Assembly (NCBI GenBank): GCA_004009845.1
Contig: RMBW01000032.1
Coordinates: 124,001-188,000 of the forward strand
From: Davidsoniella eucalypti
Lineage: Eukaryota > Ascomycota > Sordariomycetes > Microascales > Ceratocystidaceae
DNA: 64,000 nucleotides
Direction of reading: 5' to 3'
Below are positions 13,301-27,499 of the stretch, one piece after another; position 1 is the stretch's first letter; the number at the start of each line of letters is the position of its first letter. The notes under the pieces are model-generated. The model made no database searches, was not told where the DNA came from, and saw only the letters and a list, made by a program, of their open reading frames with translations. Made by a program: the position numbers and the translations under genes.

Positions 13301-14369
13301 GCAAGACGGCATCTCGGGCCGCTGCGGGGAAAGCCAAGGGAACGGTCTCGGCACAGCATCAACAATGTATGGTTGAGTAGCAGTAGTATTGGTAGCTTGT
13401 GATAATTGAAGCAGTTGTGTGGGCAGATTTCATATTACATGAAATTTCTCTGTTTGCTTCCTACACACATGCAAGCCGAAAAAATGGACGGTAGTTGCAG
13501 ATGATATACATACATCCAGTACAGCTGATGGGCATGGACTTCTTTGGCCAAAACAGCATTTTGATATATGCAGAGGCGTTGTACGTACTCGTGACTAACA
13601 TGACGACTGTTAGAAGCATTATTACCCTTGATGCCACCACGACACTTCCTATTCACTAACAAGCCCTGCTTTTTGTTTCCTTTTCCCATGCCCTTGCCCT
13701 TCATTGTGCTTGCATCTTTGTTTATTCTCCGAGTCCCGTCATCTTCTAGCCCTCTGTCTAACCACCACCACTCATACTACTACTGCTACTTCTTAATTAT
13801 CCATCGCTTACCGCGGTTGCCAAAATCTTAGATGCCAAAACGTGGCTAGAGCTCGCAATAATAGGGCGAGGTCAGTGGATCCTGCATATTTCTGTTTGAA
13901 GCCGACTGCATAAAGTTTTACATTAACTGTGGCATCAACAATGAATATACGGAAAAGCAAAAGAGGGACGCTGGTGCTGCTTCTGTTAGACTAGATGCTA
14001 CCAAGTTAATATTGAATGATAAGAGAGGGACTTCATCATGAACAATTGGTATATCATACTCTACCATCCTTGTCCGTTCATTTGATATGTTAGTATAGAG
14101 TCCTATGTCTAGGAACTATAGTATTGGGGTACGCTCTATAAGAGAAAACTCGCTTGTCCCAATTAAGAAAGTATGCTAGGGTTTCGTACCCTTATTTTTT
14201 TCTGCTGGCCCCTCAATCTTGCATGGTACCCAAAAAAATTGTGTAAACCATGTTTGTAGAGGCATGGGTCTGACCCTATGACTAGGTTTTAAACCCTAAG
14301 ATAATAAGCTTGAACAAACCTTGATAGAATACAGAAAGGCAAAGAAGCAAGCAGTTAACTAATAAAGGT
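7357..14369. other. intergenic, no gene recognised
   Basis: The longest frames are 162 codons (7756-8244, plus) and 170 codons (12417-12929, plus). Neither is recognisable, and neither shows conserved motifs or a coherent domain pattern. From about 11.3 to 12.0 kb the plus strand is A-rich. A second C/T-rich block lies at about 13640-13810 and ends near an ATG at 13832 that is closed after five codons. I see no RNA gene. Confidence 0.55.
11785..11803. repeat. AT dinucleotide microsatellite
   Basis: An alternating AT run of 19 bases directly follows a run of nine T. It is a simple sequence repeat in the gene desert. Confidence 0.9.
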
Positions 14370-14539
14370 CTAGCTAAATTCGGCAGGTGAGGCACTCTTA
14401 TTGAGAGCACCTTTAGGTCTACCTTTACTGCCTCCAACAGTATCTCAATGATTCTCAAAAGAGAATCGGCCAAAGCAGCATCTTGGTTCAGCCAATAAAA
14501 CAAGTCAGCGTCCTCTTTTGTAAGAGTAATGGGTACTTC
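14370..14539 (-). pseudogene. decayed fragment with AT-hook-like motif, likely TE relic
   Basis: Read on the minus strand from 14539, one frame gives an acidic, helix-like segment (TKEDADLFYWLNQDAALAD, then LLRIIEILLE). Around 14430 the protein-like signal moves to another frame and reads SKGRPKGALNKSASPAEF before a TAG at 14370. GRPKG is the core of an AT-hook, and this kind of motif is common near the ends of fungal transposon-encoded proteins. A stop lies just upstream (before 14539) and a frame change joins the two halves, so the piece is broken. The surrounding 13.9-16.3 kb is noticeably AT-richer than its neighbours. Calling it a transposon relic is inference; I did not identify the element family or its ends. 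Confidence 0.35.
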
Positions 14540-17500
14540 TTAGTTTCACTCTTTGGTCTGCTACTTGCTGCCTATAAGACAAATATATATTTTCTAGGAG
14601 CTGCTCGATACTGTCAGTCAAGTCCCTCGTCTCTCCATTGCTATGATTGATGGATTTCAAGTTGATTGTTGAAAGATTGTTAAGTTGGTGTTTTTTTTTT
14701 CAGTTGGGTAGTTTATTTAACTTCAAAATATTATTCAAAATATCCGAAAAGATAGACTTATTTTTATTCTTATTTTATTTTTTTGGAAGCGGTGTGCCAC
14801 ATATGAAAGGCGGTGTAGAATAGTCTTCTCTTATAGTGTTTACAACCAATCATATACAAGCCATTAACCTCAAATGAACCTTGACAGAAAATGCATCGTA
14901 TTATTGCAAGTCTCCCATCTATACGTTCTTTCCACTTCAGTGTGTCTTTACGTTATATCAAATACAAGATTCACCGCATAGTGAACGGTATTAAGGTGAT
15001 GAGGAAGCCCACCGAAAAATAAAGATCAACGGTTACTAGATAGGCAGAAAAATAAGATAGGCCTTCGATAGCGTCGTAGCCGCTAGGAAATGATTGTTCA
15101 TATTTGTGTTTCTACCTTGTCTCGGTTACTTAGTTCTCTACCTGACCATTCAAAATAATAGATTTCATATGTCAATGTCAACAAGAAGACTTCACCCAGG
15201 ATTGGGCCTATTTATTTAGACGTCGATGTATATAAAACTAGTTGGAAAGAGGGGAAAGCTGCATTGCATTTTGCTGACATGTCTGCATACGATAATATCT
15301 GGGGCTGTAAAGATCCTTGTAGCAAGATATTGCTCAAGTCTTTAGATACTAGTTGTAGAGTAAAAATATGCCAAAACTTAGAATAAAAGGATGAAAGAAG
15401 AAATAATAGCAAGTTGCGTAGTTCGACCAACATAGAAGTGTGTTTTCTATGTAGAAAAAAAAAAAGAGGAAAAGGGGTAGTTAGCGGTTTGTGGCAAAAA
15501 ATAGAGATAGAATGGCACGGCAGATGTGTTATGTAAAGAAGAATAAGATATGTAGAATGTTGTTAACTATGTAAAGGCTGGTAAAATATGTAATAGTAAA
15601 ATACATCGTACCAAAAAAATGACATCAAGCATGGGTCATTGCGAAGATAATATCTATCTTGTATATATTTGCCTTAACTAGGAAGAGGGACCCTATAGTC
15701 CAAGCCATTAGGTTGTATAGTAGGTTGCATTTGGTTGTAAATATTCATTCTCATGAAAAAAAATTAGCAGTAAATTGCATTAATCTGTTTTACTTGTTAT
15801 CCCAAGCTATCCTTCCCTATATCACATGCACTTACTAGGCAACCACTAATATTATCATAGTCACTATAATGGCAGTATTGCATGGACTTACAGGCTTTCT
15901 AATACAAAAGAGAGCTACGATGAAGTCATGATTACCAAATACAGGCTGGTCAAGTACTGACAGTGGATTTGAAGATCAAGTACAAATTGCAACGGGGCTT
16001 AGTATAAAAACGAAAAAGGGAAGCAGGAGTGTACAGTGCAAAGTCAGTATCGTCTGCATATAAATATGTAAATTTGTAGGTATCCTACTGTAGTCCCTAA
16101 TGTGGGAGACTGATAGCTCACGGGATGATATTTAGTCCTGTAATCAGATCATATTAATAGCTTGAAGATCCTATAGCTTTTCAAGACGCAGCAATATCAA
16201 AATATAGCAGAAAGAAGCAAAAAGAGAGAAAGGAATCAGTAAATATGAAAACAATGCTACTGAAGTTAGATATAGATGGCCTAGTGCAGATCCCACCCAT
16301 TGGATGTTGTTGATGGAGCATTAGGTCCGTCTTCCTTTGATATCACATAATAATCGGGATATTTCCCTTGTGACAAGCTGCTAACTAGATAAATAGAGAC
16401 ACAGATATAATAAAACAAATTGGCTATGACGACACCGCCAAAAAGAAGGACCTTTTTATTTCTGCGGTTGGCCAAGAAGTCCCCCCTCATTCTTCCATCA
16501 GATTATGCCGTTCTTGCCAGGTTTGTGATACCATATTACAGTGTATGGGTATACCTTTGTGTTTTTCGGCAAGGCATTCTTATTTTGGCCAATGGATGGC
16601 GTAGGGACCAGGCCTGCCGTTGATAGGCCGTCAGGTTAGAATAATCAAAGCATATTGGTTTCGTTTCGTTGTCTCTTCTTGTGGCATATATTTTCTCAGT
16701 CAAATCAAGAAGGGAATCAAGGCTCTGAGGATCCTCAAAATCCTATTACCCAGCACCAAATAGATACATAATATACTGATATAGCCAGGCTACAAGAAGA
16801 TGTGATATCTTTTTAAGGTTTCAGATGAAATCATGAGAGCCAAGGGAAAATTCCATGGAAAGGAACTAAAGATGCCGAAAGTATGGACCCCTGGTATGCT
16901 AGAGTCATACTTGCTATTACACAATATACGTGCAGGGAATCAGGCAAAGGAGCATCGATGCGATCAAGTTCTGTTAGTAACGTGCCACACCAATATTGGA
17001 ATGGCGGTGTGATCGTGAGACGTTGTTTGCGCCATCCGATTGGACATTTATTTGGTCGACGACGGCAAATAACGCGGTTTCAAGAGGAAACACCCAGGGC
17101 TAGATAAAAAAAAAACGAGAGAGAATGGGTTGTTCGTGGTGATGAAGAAGCGGATGCACAAGGCACAGCAAGTCCCATCCATGGATAGGAAACATCGAGG
17201 GAAGGGCTGATTTGCACACACCAGTTGGGATGCTTCGTGATACTGCCGAGTCGACCGGCCATTGCAAACGAAAAGCACAGGCAGAATCAAACAATATCTC
17301 GCTCGGCAGGAATCAGAGGGGTGAGGCATCTTCAACCCTTGATCGGCCGTTTAGAATGACGCATGGAAATGTTAGTACGTGATGGGCATCCTGGTTTATC
17401 ACATTGAATTGTATCAAGAGCCGCTTTTCTTGGTTGATCTATTCAGTGTTAGGGCTATGGATAAGGAGGGGGAAAAGTAAGAGACTTTTATTTTTATTTT

Positions 17501-20500
17501 TTGACAATATGTCATAGTGCATCGGGTTTCTAGCAAGGATCGGCTTTTATCAAGCACTTTCAAAGTAGGGATCGATATATCCCTATCTGCATCTTTTTTT
17601 GCTAGGCGTCGTTCATAACAGTAGTACGAGCACCGTATAATTCGTAGCATTCAGGTGTAGAGTATATCGTCTATCTCTCCATCGAAGTAAGCGGAAAACT
17701 GCATTTCATAGCTAGCCATGAATTCCGGGGACACCGGTGGGCGATAGGCCAGCGTGTTGTTTCATTAGTAACCCATAAATAATAAGAGGCTTATATATAG
17801 CCGACGAAGCCCTATTGCACACTATATATCACAACGACTTGCCGGGCTTCCTCGTCTAGCAGCGCATGAATATACTAAACTATACGCGTTATTCAATAAT
17901 CCCTATTCACCCTATCTTCTAGGGCGTACTTGCGCTAGTCTGTGATTGGGCCGAAGCTTCTTCTTCTCGTCTTGTGACTCGAAGACCGGTAGTATGATAA
18001 TGCTTCGTTACTAGGAACCAACCATACAACAAGGTCGTCCAGAGCTATTTCTATTTCATGCTGTGGCGATCTGGTTGAATAGTGTGCAAGTATCCACATC
18101 GTTTGATTATGCTTCTTCCTAGACGCTATATCAGCCCCTGGTCTAGATATTTCATGATGATCACATCACTTGGCTGCCTCAATCACTCGATAGGCTCTCT
18201 ATCCAGCCCGGCACAACAGGTCACGTTCGATCTTTTAGGCGGGTGTCTCTTTGCATAGCACAAATTACAGCCGCCCCTTGACGTATCTGTAACAGAGACA
18301 GCCAAAAAAGGAATATAAAATGACAAGTGGGGAGCTTGCAGTGCTGTTCAAGTCCTGATTGGTGAAGGCCAATGTCATCCGCATGCACTAACTGTATGTA
18401 GAGGCTCGTAGTAGAAGATGGCCGTGAAAAGTTCGTGTCATATATTCTTTACATACTGATATACCGAGTACAAAGAAAGAAACAAGGAACATCTATCACC
18501 CGTTCTCTTCCACTGAACTTGAAACACTCGTTAAATTAACGCTTGTCAAAATCCACACATCTCACCTGGAAGATCTATGATCAGCAGTTTGATGATCTCT
18601 CTCTCTCTTTCATCTTCTTTTGTCTGTTACCACCACAAAGCCTCAATCTCCAAGATACTGTCAATCAGTTGAGAAACGCCTGTCGAACCCAAGTAGCTTA
18701 TTCTCTTGGCTTGGGGGTCAGTAGGGAGAAGGGGACACAACCTGGCCCGCCCGTCTTTTGGCTGTTTTGGCTCTAGTCGGGACCCTGCGTTGTTGCGGTG
18801 GGAGCTTCTACTGGCGAATGCCAGTGCCAGGTTTTTCGTCCTTTACAACCATCCCATACATTCACTCTCGTCTTCCAACGACGTCATAGGGTGACATGAG
18901 GGAACAAGGGTTTGATCAAAAGTTACATCCAGAATCCGGATTTAGTAAAATACAGCAACTATAGCTACAGGTAACAGGAATTATAGAAAGTACTGGCAAA
19001 AAAAAAAGCCTGCAACTCGCTAGAAGAGCTAGTGATTTATCGACTTATAGCCATCTCCCGCTTTATAGATACATGTGTAAATAAGCAGATCTTCGGCAGC
19101 GGATATGCACGTTGTAATGTAACACGACTGTGATAGTGAAAGGAAAGAATAGAATCATACGTCGGTTAGTCACTTTTAAAAAATAAAAAAAATCCCCGTT
19201 TCTCTATTCACTTATTTTCTTATATATACATAGTAAACATCAAGACTCACAAATTATGTCTATTGGACTTGTTTCCCCAAGAAGACACATCTCATGGCTG
19301 TAGTAAGATAGTTACTATTTCATGGTATGCAGTTCTTCTTACTAGTTAAATTGTGGTGACGACACAGCAAAACAAAAGCCTTCTTAGATAATTAGGCATT
19401 GTTTATTCATAACCACCCACTTAGCGTCGGTATTCCATGTGTGACGTTGTTTGCTGATAATTACCTGTGCAACCGACTCTCCCAAGACAAAATGACTTGT
19501 TTCTGTTGCCCCCTTTCGTTCTCTCTCTTGCGTTCTTTTAGGCTGAGCTTTGACTTGTCCTCACAAGGCTGTCCTCAGCAATTACTACCAACTAACCACT
19601 GTCACAGTACGACATTACACGTTGAGGTTGGGCCTGGGCGTTTTTATTTTTTATTTTTTATTCTTTGGAAGTACACAAGGTAAAGCTACAAAGAGAGGAA
19701 ACAGCCGACACAACAACAAGACACAACAACAAGAGACAACATAATCTGAGGCCCGTCGCGGTTGTATTCGTGGTAGTTTCGTTGGTGCTCGAGCCTAGTG
19801 CTTTCTCCAAGCCCAAACACCGATGAGTATTGTGATGGCGGAATAATAAAACATCATATCAAAGCTATAACGGCCATGATTCTTTGTTGGTCGGCACCCC
19901 TTGGCCAGTTTCTTCGGATAGGAGCCTTTCTCGATCAGGCTGTCTCTGTCTGTACTGCTGTTCATGGAACGGACAGGGTGCTGTGGTAGGGGTGATGGGT
20001 GGATTGGCTGTGGAGATACTGATGCTATATTTCATCAACATAGGAGGCCTGCCAGCAGATACTATACTTGAACGCTGTAATGCTAATTGAGTAGTATTGG
20101 CTTATGAAGCAGGGGAAAAAAAAAAAAAAAAAAACATTTTTATGGTATTGTAACCGTTATTGTGACAAACAAATAGCAATGCCTACTAAATAGCTTGCTA
20201 ATATGTATAGTTATATAAGTACATTGTGTAAATAGGGAATCAAGAAACCCAGCAGGGATTACAGCAACTTATAGATGCACCTCTTGGCTGTAGTTGCAGC
20301 AGAGGCACTCTAAAGTGTGCCATGAGCAGCATGTTCCATTCCTAATTCCCAGACTGGCGGTGACGAATTCTCTCCTGCAACAAAGTTGACATTGCATAAA
20401 GTATGATTTCAATCTCTCAAGCAATTAGAAGACGGCGGATTCTAAACGAGGGCGATTCATCTACACAACAGAGTAAAACATCGAAAATAGTAATAAATAT

Positions 20501-22185
20501 AACATAATAATAAAACACTCCCCGCCGTCCATCTTATGACTCAATTCAAAACAAACAGCTTTGCCTTGTTTGAACAACTACTCCAAGCTGGCCAATTTGG
20601 TATCCAAGTAACAGCAATACAGGTCAACTATCCCAAAACCCGGATGCCGTTGAGACAGATCGTACCACCGCAAGCTCAACTCCGAACAGCGCATTTAGCC
20701 ATACACGTAGAGCGTTCACAGATATTAGCAGCAGCTAATGAAAATAAAATAAAAGGACAGTCATTTGAGTGGTTAGGCACTCCTTGAAGTGCATGTATCA
20801 CCGAGAAATACCTCGTCTACATCTACACCCCCCTCTCTTTCTCTCCGATTAACACTCTCTTTGAAAATACTACAAGTGGTTTTTCTGTTTCCCTCTTGCT
20901 TGACAAGGTTTCTATGGTTATTGGTTCACAGGATGGGGGATAGCTCTCCCTTGCCTTGTTTTCTGTAGTTTCGTTCATGCTCGCCTAGCTATTTAGCGAT
21001 GCCATGAAGGAAGTAGAGTTAGCCAACAACCCTTCTTCGTAAGCTCATGTTACTCGAAATGGTTGGAAGAGAATGCCACATATGGAGAAAAGATTACCAA
21101 GGGAAAGAGAATATATCTATGTTCTCATAGTTGCCTTATGCCTTTCGGCTACAGCCCCATTCATTTATTCATTGTTCAGCCCGGTTGACTTGCCTCGGTA
21201 GGGTTGGGTGACAATCGGCCAGAGAACGAGCACGGTACTTGGGTTTCTTTGGTTGGGTACATGAAAATTAAACATAGCACTACGAAACGAAAAACCTCGG
21301 TACAAGAGAAGGGAAAGAAAGTATACAGATAGAAACCAGTGGTGACACATGCAGGCAAAGCCAATATGGTATCGTCACCGACACTTGCCATGGACTGCAA
21401 TCAGCCTTGACTACGATATATTATATATGCTGGATGTACTATATAGTAGTACCAATATATGTATCGACCAGTCGATATCAGGAAATAGTCATGCTTTCCT
21501 GAAATTGTACCGTGCATGCCTCCAAGAAGAGCCTGCATGCTATACCGGTCAATATAGTAGTAGTTATGTGAGCAATATTTCTTGTATTGCACATGTACTC
21601 TCGGGCGTTAATCTCGTAGGCTTAGTACAGATGATATACTTGGTGTTCTGATCTGACAACGGCCAATAGTCTTCTTCTTCTTCCGCTTCTTTTCTTTTTT
21701 TGTCATATCAGTTCTATAATAAAACAGCAGACGCACACGTTCTATGCAATATGCAACACATCTTGCAGACTGCATTACTACTACACCGGACACATGCAGG
21801 CCAAAGATAAATAGAAATAACAAAACAAGAATAAGACGAAAAGAAGGGCATGCTAAATTGGACTCCTGCATGCTAAGCTGAATGGTTTCCATTGCTACTC
21901 AAGTTCAAAACATGACTACTTTTATCCCTACTTGAGAAGGACTAACCCTCCCTTACAAAGGAAACAGAGAGGCTCCCAATAAGAAGAAAAGAAAAGAAAA
22001 AAAAGAGCCGGGTAAATCAACCAGGGGAACAACAGCAAGTAAGTATACAGCTAACCTAACAGAACGAACAAAATAAAATAGATTAACGAAAGGCTCCAAT
22101 GGTCCATAACCAAGATTCCCGATCAGATCAAGGGGGGGGACGTTTCAGAGAAGGAAAAAACCCTGACCTGAAGAATGTATGCAAG
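14540..22185. other. intergenic, no gene recognised
   Basis: The left part (to about 16.3 kb) is AT-rich and may belong to the same decayed element as the fragment before it, but I see no terminal repeats. The remainder has only short frames, the longest being 100 codons (21349-21651, plus). A run of 19 A lies at 20116-20134. An 83-codon frame at 20536-20787 is unremarkable. Confidence 0.5.
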
Positions 22186-22189
22186 CTTT

Positions 22190-22497
22190 TACTTTTTTTT
22201 TTGTTCTTTTTTTTTTTTTTTTTTTTTCCAAAAAGCTGGGAAAAATAATATTAACGACCAAGGCCTGACCGACCCAGCAAATACCAAGTCCTGACATCAT
22301 AGATTTGGCATGGGCCATCTTTTCGGGTCTCCATGAGCATTGATACTTTTTTTTCTTGTCTTTTTTTTTTTCCTTTCAATTGGAATCTAAAAGGATAGAG
22401 AAAAAAAAACCATGATCTCAAATTTTTTTTTTACTTCCCTTCCAAATAGTTTCCCCAACCCCCCCCCCCCCCAAAAAAAAAAAAAAAAAAAAAAAAA
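22190..22497. repeat. cluster of long homopolymer tracts
   Basis: T runs lie at about 22193-22227, with only a few interruptions, and further T runs near 22347-22371 and 22425-22432. A perfect run of 14 C (22459-22472) is followed directly by a perfect run of 25 A (22473-22497). The T and A runs are complementary and could pair across about 245 bases. Runs of this length are also places where read errors concentrate. Confidence 0.85.
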
Positions 22498-25400
22498 CCA
22501 GACCTTCTCTATATGACGATGAGATCCCTTATTATTAGAGGATAATTCTCCTGATCAAAACCCACAACGCAAGCCTCATTTTCTTCTACAGAGCTTACAT
22601 GATACACCCAGCCAGCTCAAAAGAATAGATACGGTTCAATACTTTCAAATAATATCCCCAAAAACCTCAGCAAAATATCTGATCCCCCATATTGGCGTTT
22701 AAACAATAGGGCTGTTTCAACGTGCGCAGATATTCAGAAAAATACAGCTAATGTTTCACGCCCAGCACAAGATATACGCCCCTCCCTCTATAACGTTTGG
22801 TCTTTCTCTTTTGCCCTTCTTTCTTCTCTGCCCCTTTTTGACTGGAAGTCAGTGAATCGTATAGTAAGTAGAACAGAAAAGGGAAGGGGGAAAGGCAAAT
22901 GGCGAGACGCCAATCTGGTTTCTTTTGCTCTCTGTACAGAAGAAATCAAGAGACAATTGCTATAAACCCTAATTGTTTCGAGTCCTCTACCGCGTCCTTG
23001 TCATGTTTTAGATGGCAAAAGTCAACATAACACAAAGATCAAGGACTGTAACGTAAAACGACAAATAAATAAAAAGAAACAAGAAAACACGATCAGTCAG
23101 TATCCCATTTCCGCTCTGGTTGGTTATTTCTCTACATACATTCCTTTGTCTTAACTCCCTGTTTATTTTCTAGCATTTTCTCTCTGCTATATCAGTATTT
23201 TGAAGAGAGATCAAGCCGCCAGCTTGGGTACGGCCTGAGCGTTCCTACTCCTTATCCAAGAAAATTAAGCCTGAAAAGATAGTAATATCTTAGGTGCTCA
23301 AGCCACCTGCATAGAAGCAAGACTAGAGAAGTAAAAAAAGAGATGTGTTGCCAAGGCTAGTCATACTAAGCAACGAAGAACGGGCAAACTTCGTACCTGT
23401 CTCATCATCAGTAAATCGCAGGGAGTAGCCTAGGAGAAAGTGGGTGGAAGAACATATTTTTATTTACCTGGGTGTTTTCAACCCATACCAAATAGAGAAA
23501 ATAAGAAAATGAGAAAATAATCAAGGGAAAAATAGAAGACAAAAGAAGGCCAGGTAAAGATCTGAATCCCCTTGTTGGATCATCGTTGAACAGGCTTAAC
23601 CCCAACACCCTGTATTTTCTCATTCTTCTGACCCATCATCATAATAACAAACATGAGTAACAAAAATACACCAAAAATTTACAAAAAAAAAGCTAACTAA
23701 GAGATACATGTAGCTGATAACTTGTACTATCTGTTTTTTTTTTCTTGTCACATGATATTTTTTGTGGGAGCCGAAACGAATGGAAAAAAGAGAAGGGACC
23801 TTAGTCAAGAAAACAATAGGGTGCTAAAAACAGGGAATCAGAGAACCGAGAAGGATATAAAATAGAAGCAGGGAACATGCTGGTTTTTTGGGGGGTTTTT
23901 TCACAGAAAATCGGGAATAGAAATGGGGTTTTTTAACAAACCAATGGTTGAACCCAACTTGAACTTTGCATGCTTCACTTATTTGCTGAGCATCTTTTTG
24001 CTGTACTAAGGTTATTGCATAGCTTTGTCGATCAGGGTCCAGTTGGGTTTAGGTCAAGCTGGGTTCTCTTAACCCTAGTGGTGGTTGGTCTTGCCAAGAT
24101 CTTGATAGATTTCAATCGAGCACGACGTGATTTGAAACTTATTGTATATAATCTAAACAAACATTCTAGAAAACTAGTAGAAGTATGTGGCATAAAAACT
24201 GCGTCTATTCTTAATGTACCGATCAAGTCAATGGCATTGCCGGATACTCAGCACATATATATGTGGTGTATATGTGTGAATCAATCATGCTTGGCCTTGA
24301 GACGTCAAACACGACAGGAGTTCGCCGAACCGGGAAGAAGATATGGATTTGGTTTTCAGTTTGGGGAATGATGGCAGAAAAAACATGTTAATGAGTGGGA
24401 CGATCTGAATGTAGTTTTTTTCTCTTTTCTTTGCAATTATAATCAACTGATTCATTCACCCCAAAGCAAGGTCGTCCCGTCGTGTCACCAAGTGCTAGGT
24501 TTGGTAGTTACTTTCTATTGTTTTCTCTCGTGTCTAGGGTTATGTTCAATGATTGTTTATCTTTTCTTCTAGTACGTACTAGAACTTTCTATTATTCCCT
24601 CAAAAGTACTACCATAACGAAGGTGGAACACCAACGTATCTCGCTCGATTTATCCTGGATCAGATGGCTTGTTTTGGTTGGAAGCAGCCATCGTTCTTTT
24701 GCAGATATTGGCGTTTTGGCAACGTTTTGTGACTCACTTTGTTGTGTTCTTTTCTGTAAGCATTAGTTCTGGGATATTTTTCTTTCTCAGATGACTCGGC
24801 CTTTCTCTTATCAACTCACCCAGGGAACGAATTCGAATAAAAAGATGGAAAATTGTCGTCCAAGCGGAATAGTGCTACAAGGTGGTCCAGTACAACGACG
24901 AACCCATCCCAGCTTATGAAGTCGGTGAGCAATATATGTCCTTTACGCTTTAAGAAAAGAAAGAAACCCCCAAAGCAGCGGGAATATAGAATTATAGCGC
25001 GATTTCGCCTCATGTTTTTTCCGAGCTCGTGATGGCGGGATTTAAAACCCCAAGGCACCGAACTCTTGCTATTCCCACGTTAGCCCTTTTAAGGCTGTTA
25101 TAATTTTTGCCTGTTTTTTTTTTTTTTTTTTGCTCGAGCTTAGTCAGGTACTATACCAGAAACAATCCCTATATGCTACTTGTTCGACGATAAATCATAT
25201 GGTGTGATAAGTAGTAAGTTTTCGGGTTAACCCTTAGCCACTTGGTATGTTAACTTGATGATGAAAGTTTGGTAAACTATTCTAGTGGTTGGCTACGTAA
25301 AATGGAAACAGATATGAAGGGACGATTTACTGAAAGATAAAGAAAAAAAAAAGTAAAGACGAGAAAACATCGACGAAGAACGGGACAGAAATAAATCCTG

Positions 25401-27499
25401 GATCGATAAAACCCCTTATAAAATAAGTACGAATTAGTTTCTTTTACACCCCCTTCCCTGGAAGCAAGAATGTGTACTTTCACTACCATCAAATTTCCAA
25501 GGATTGTATCTTTCATCATATTTTTGCTACCCAAGGCAAAGTTTCTTTTTTCTCGAAACGGATAGTATAGCACTCGATATCTTGATTCCAACATTAAGCT
25601 CTTTCCTTGAAAAGACATGCCTAGACATATGTATGTATACTATGTATGTCGTTGTAGATACACCATGGTGCCAAAGTAAAGTAGATCGGATATCATACAA
25701 GATACTTGACGCGTTGGGACAAAAACCGAATAATGATGGATAAAATATGATGGCAAAAAGACGACCCTTTTTTACAGTCTGTCGTACTTGCTATATAGCT
25801 TTTATTATCTCATTTTTAGTTCCCGTTATGGATATCTCGATTTTCGTATTTTACCATGTACAAAGCCTTTTTATATATTAATTATGTAATCCAGAATGAG
25901 GAATATAGTAGGAAGCGCACATCCTCTTAGTTTATCCTGCCGCGCTGTTTCATGCCAAAAGTATCGTGTTGAGCAAAGCTACATGCCGACGATTACACTT
26001 AACCAAGGCGAGTCCTTCCCTGTCTTTATGTATATCACAGCGGGATGGGAAGATCCCGGGAAAGCTGCCATCTCTTGCTATCCCTTAATTCTTGCGTGGA
26101 TATGTGGTTTCGATACGGTTGTAGTTCTTCTCTTCGCTGTGTTGTCTCGTTTGATTCCCCGTACGTACAGTTCAGTACAGTCGGGTAGGTTTTGCTAAGT
26201 GACTGGGGGGAACTGACTCTACAGAGATCCGGAAGCGTGGGTCGTCAGACAAAAAGCAAAGTACAACTGGAACATAACAATACAGAGATATTTGTGCATG
26301 ACCACAAACTCCAAGTGCTTGCTCTCCTTGGGTGTCTTTGTCTATACTGACAGTTTCAATACGACTACTTGATCTGCTTGATACATATGCAGAATGGGGT
26401 ACCTGGAGCTGGATCGACAGGAAGATGGGCAAAGACTCAAACAGGCGGAAAGCATCTCGTCATTTTTTGGTTGATTGGCTTGTTTGGTGTAATGATGGGG
26501 CAATTTTCCCCTTCCTGATCTCCACGATGCGGAGTTTGACATAAACATAGTGAGCAACATTGGCAGAGTAAAAGTGACAAGAAAAAAAAAAAAAAAAGGC
26601 AAATGTAAATGCGAATACGCACGTTCCTGGTGGTGTATTTGATATTTGGTATTGGATGAATCTTTGGTTTATTTGTTTCTGCGGCTACCGTTTGCTGTGT
26701 CTTTGACATATCAGTGGAGAGGAGCATATAGAGGAAACGAGACCCAGAAAAAAAAAGGGTTGAGGAAACTTTCATAAAACTCTTGTAGGCAACTTTTCGA
26801 CGTCAAAGCAAACAGCAGTATTTTGCCACCGTTAGTCTCCATCTCGCCTATATCTCAGGGTTAGAAGCCTCTGTTAGTTTTAGCCTCGAAGCACCTCTCT
26901 AGGGGCATCGGGTGCTATAGACACACTAAAGGCGGGTCCATACCCACTAGCAAGAGTAGTATTTAGCGAAAATAGGAAAACAGCTTGGCTATATGTAGTA
27001 CTGCTACATAGCTAGTACGGCAAAACATGAAGCTAAAAAAAAGAATATTAATAAAAAAAGAGAAAAATGTTGGAAAACTCTTCCCCTATTTTCCCACATT
27101 CATCCGCTCAGTTCTTCCCTATCGACTCTTGACAGATAAATATACTTTTGACTGGCCTTTTGCTCTAGTGTTTGTCTGTCCTTGGCCAATACTACTATGC
27201 TTTCAACAGAGTCTCTTCGTTCTTCGTTCTACAAGCTTGTAGTTCTAGAAATAGGCCAAGGTAGTGAGTGCAATGTATGTAATTGATTGAGAGTACATAT
27301 AGAAATGAACAGAAGCTACCTCTACTTGAAACCAGGACTAATTAGGACTAGGGTTGGCTAGCTCGATGTCCAGGAAAAAACAGGCCAACCCAACTATAAA
27401 AAATAAAATGCCCAAAAATCAACGTCGTCCACACCCCCCCCCGTTGTGCCATCAAACCGATCTGCCGTGCCCATAATACCGTTCTGTTAATATAATCTA
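22498..27499. other. intergenic, no gene recognised
   Basis: Open frames are short; the longest is 133 codons (23970-24371, plus) and it is not recognisable. A further long T run occurs at 25117-25131 and an A run at 26582-26597. No tRNA or other RNA gene was recognised. Confidence 0.55.
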
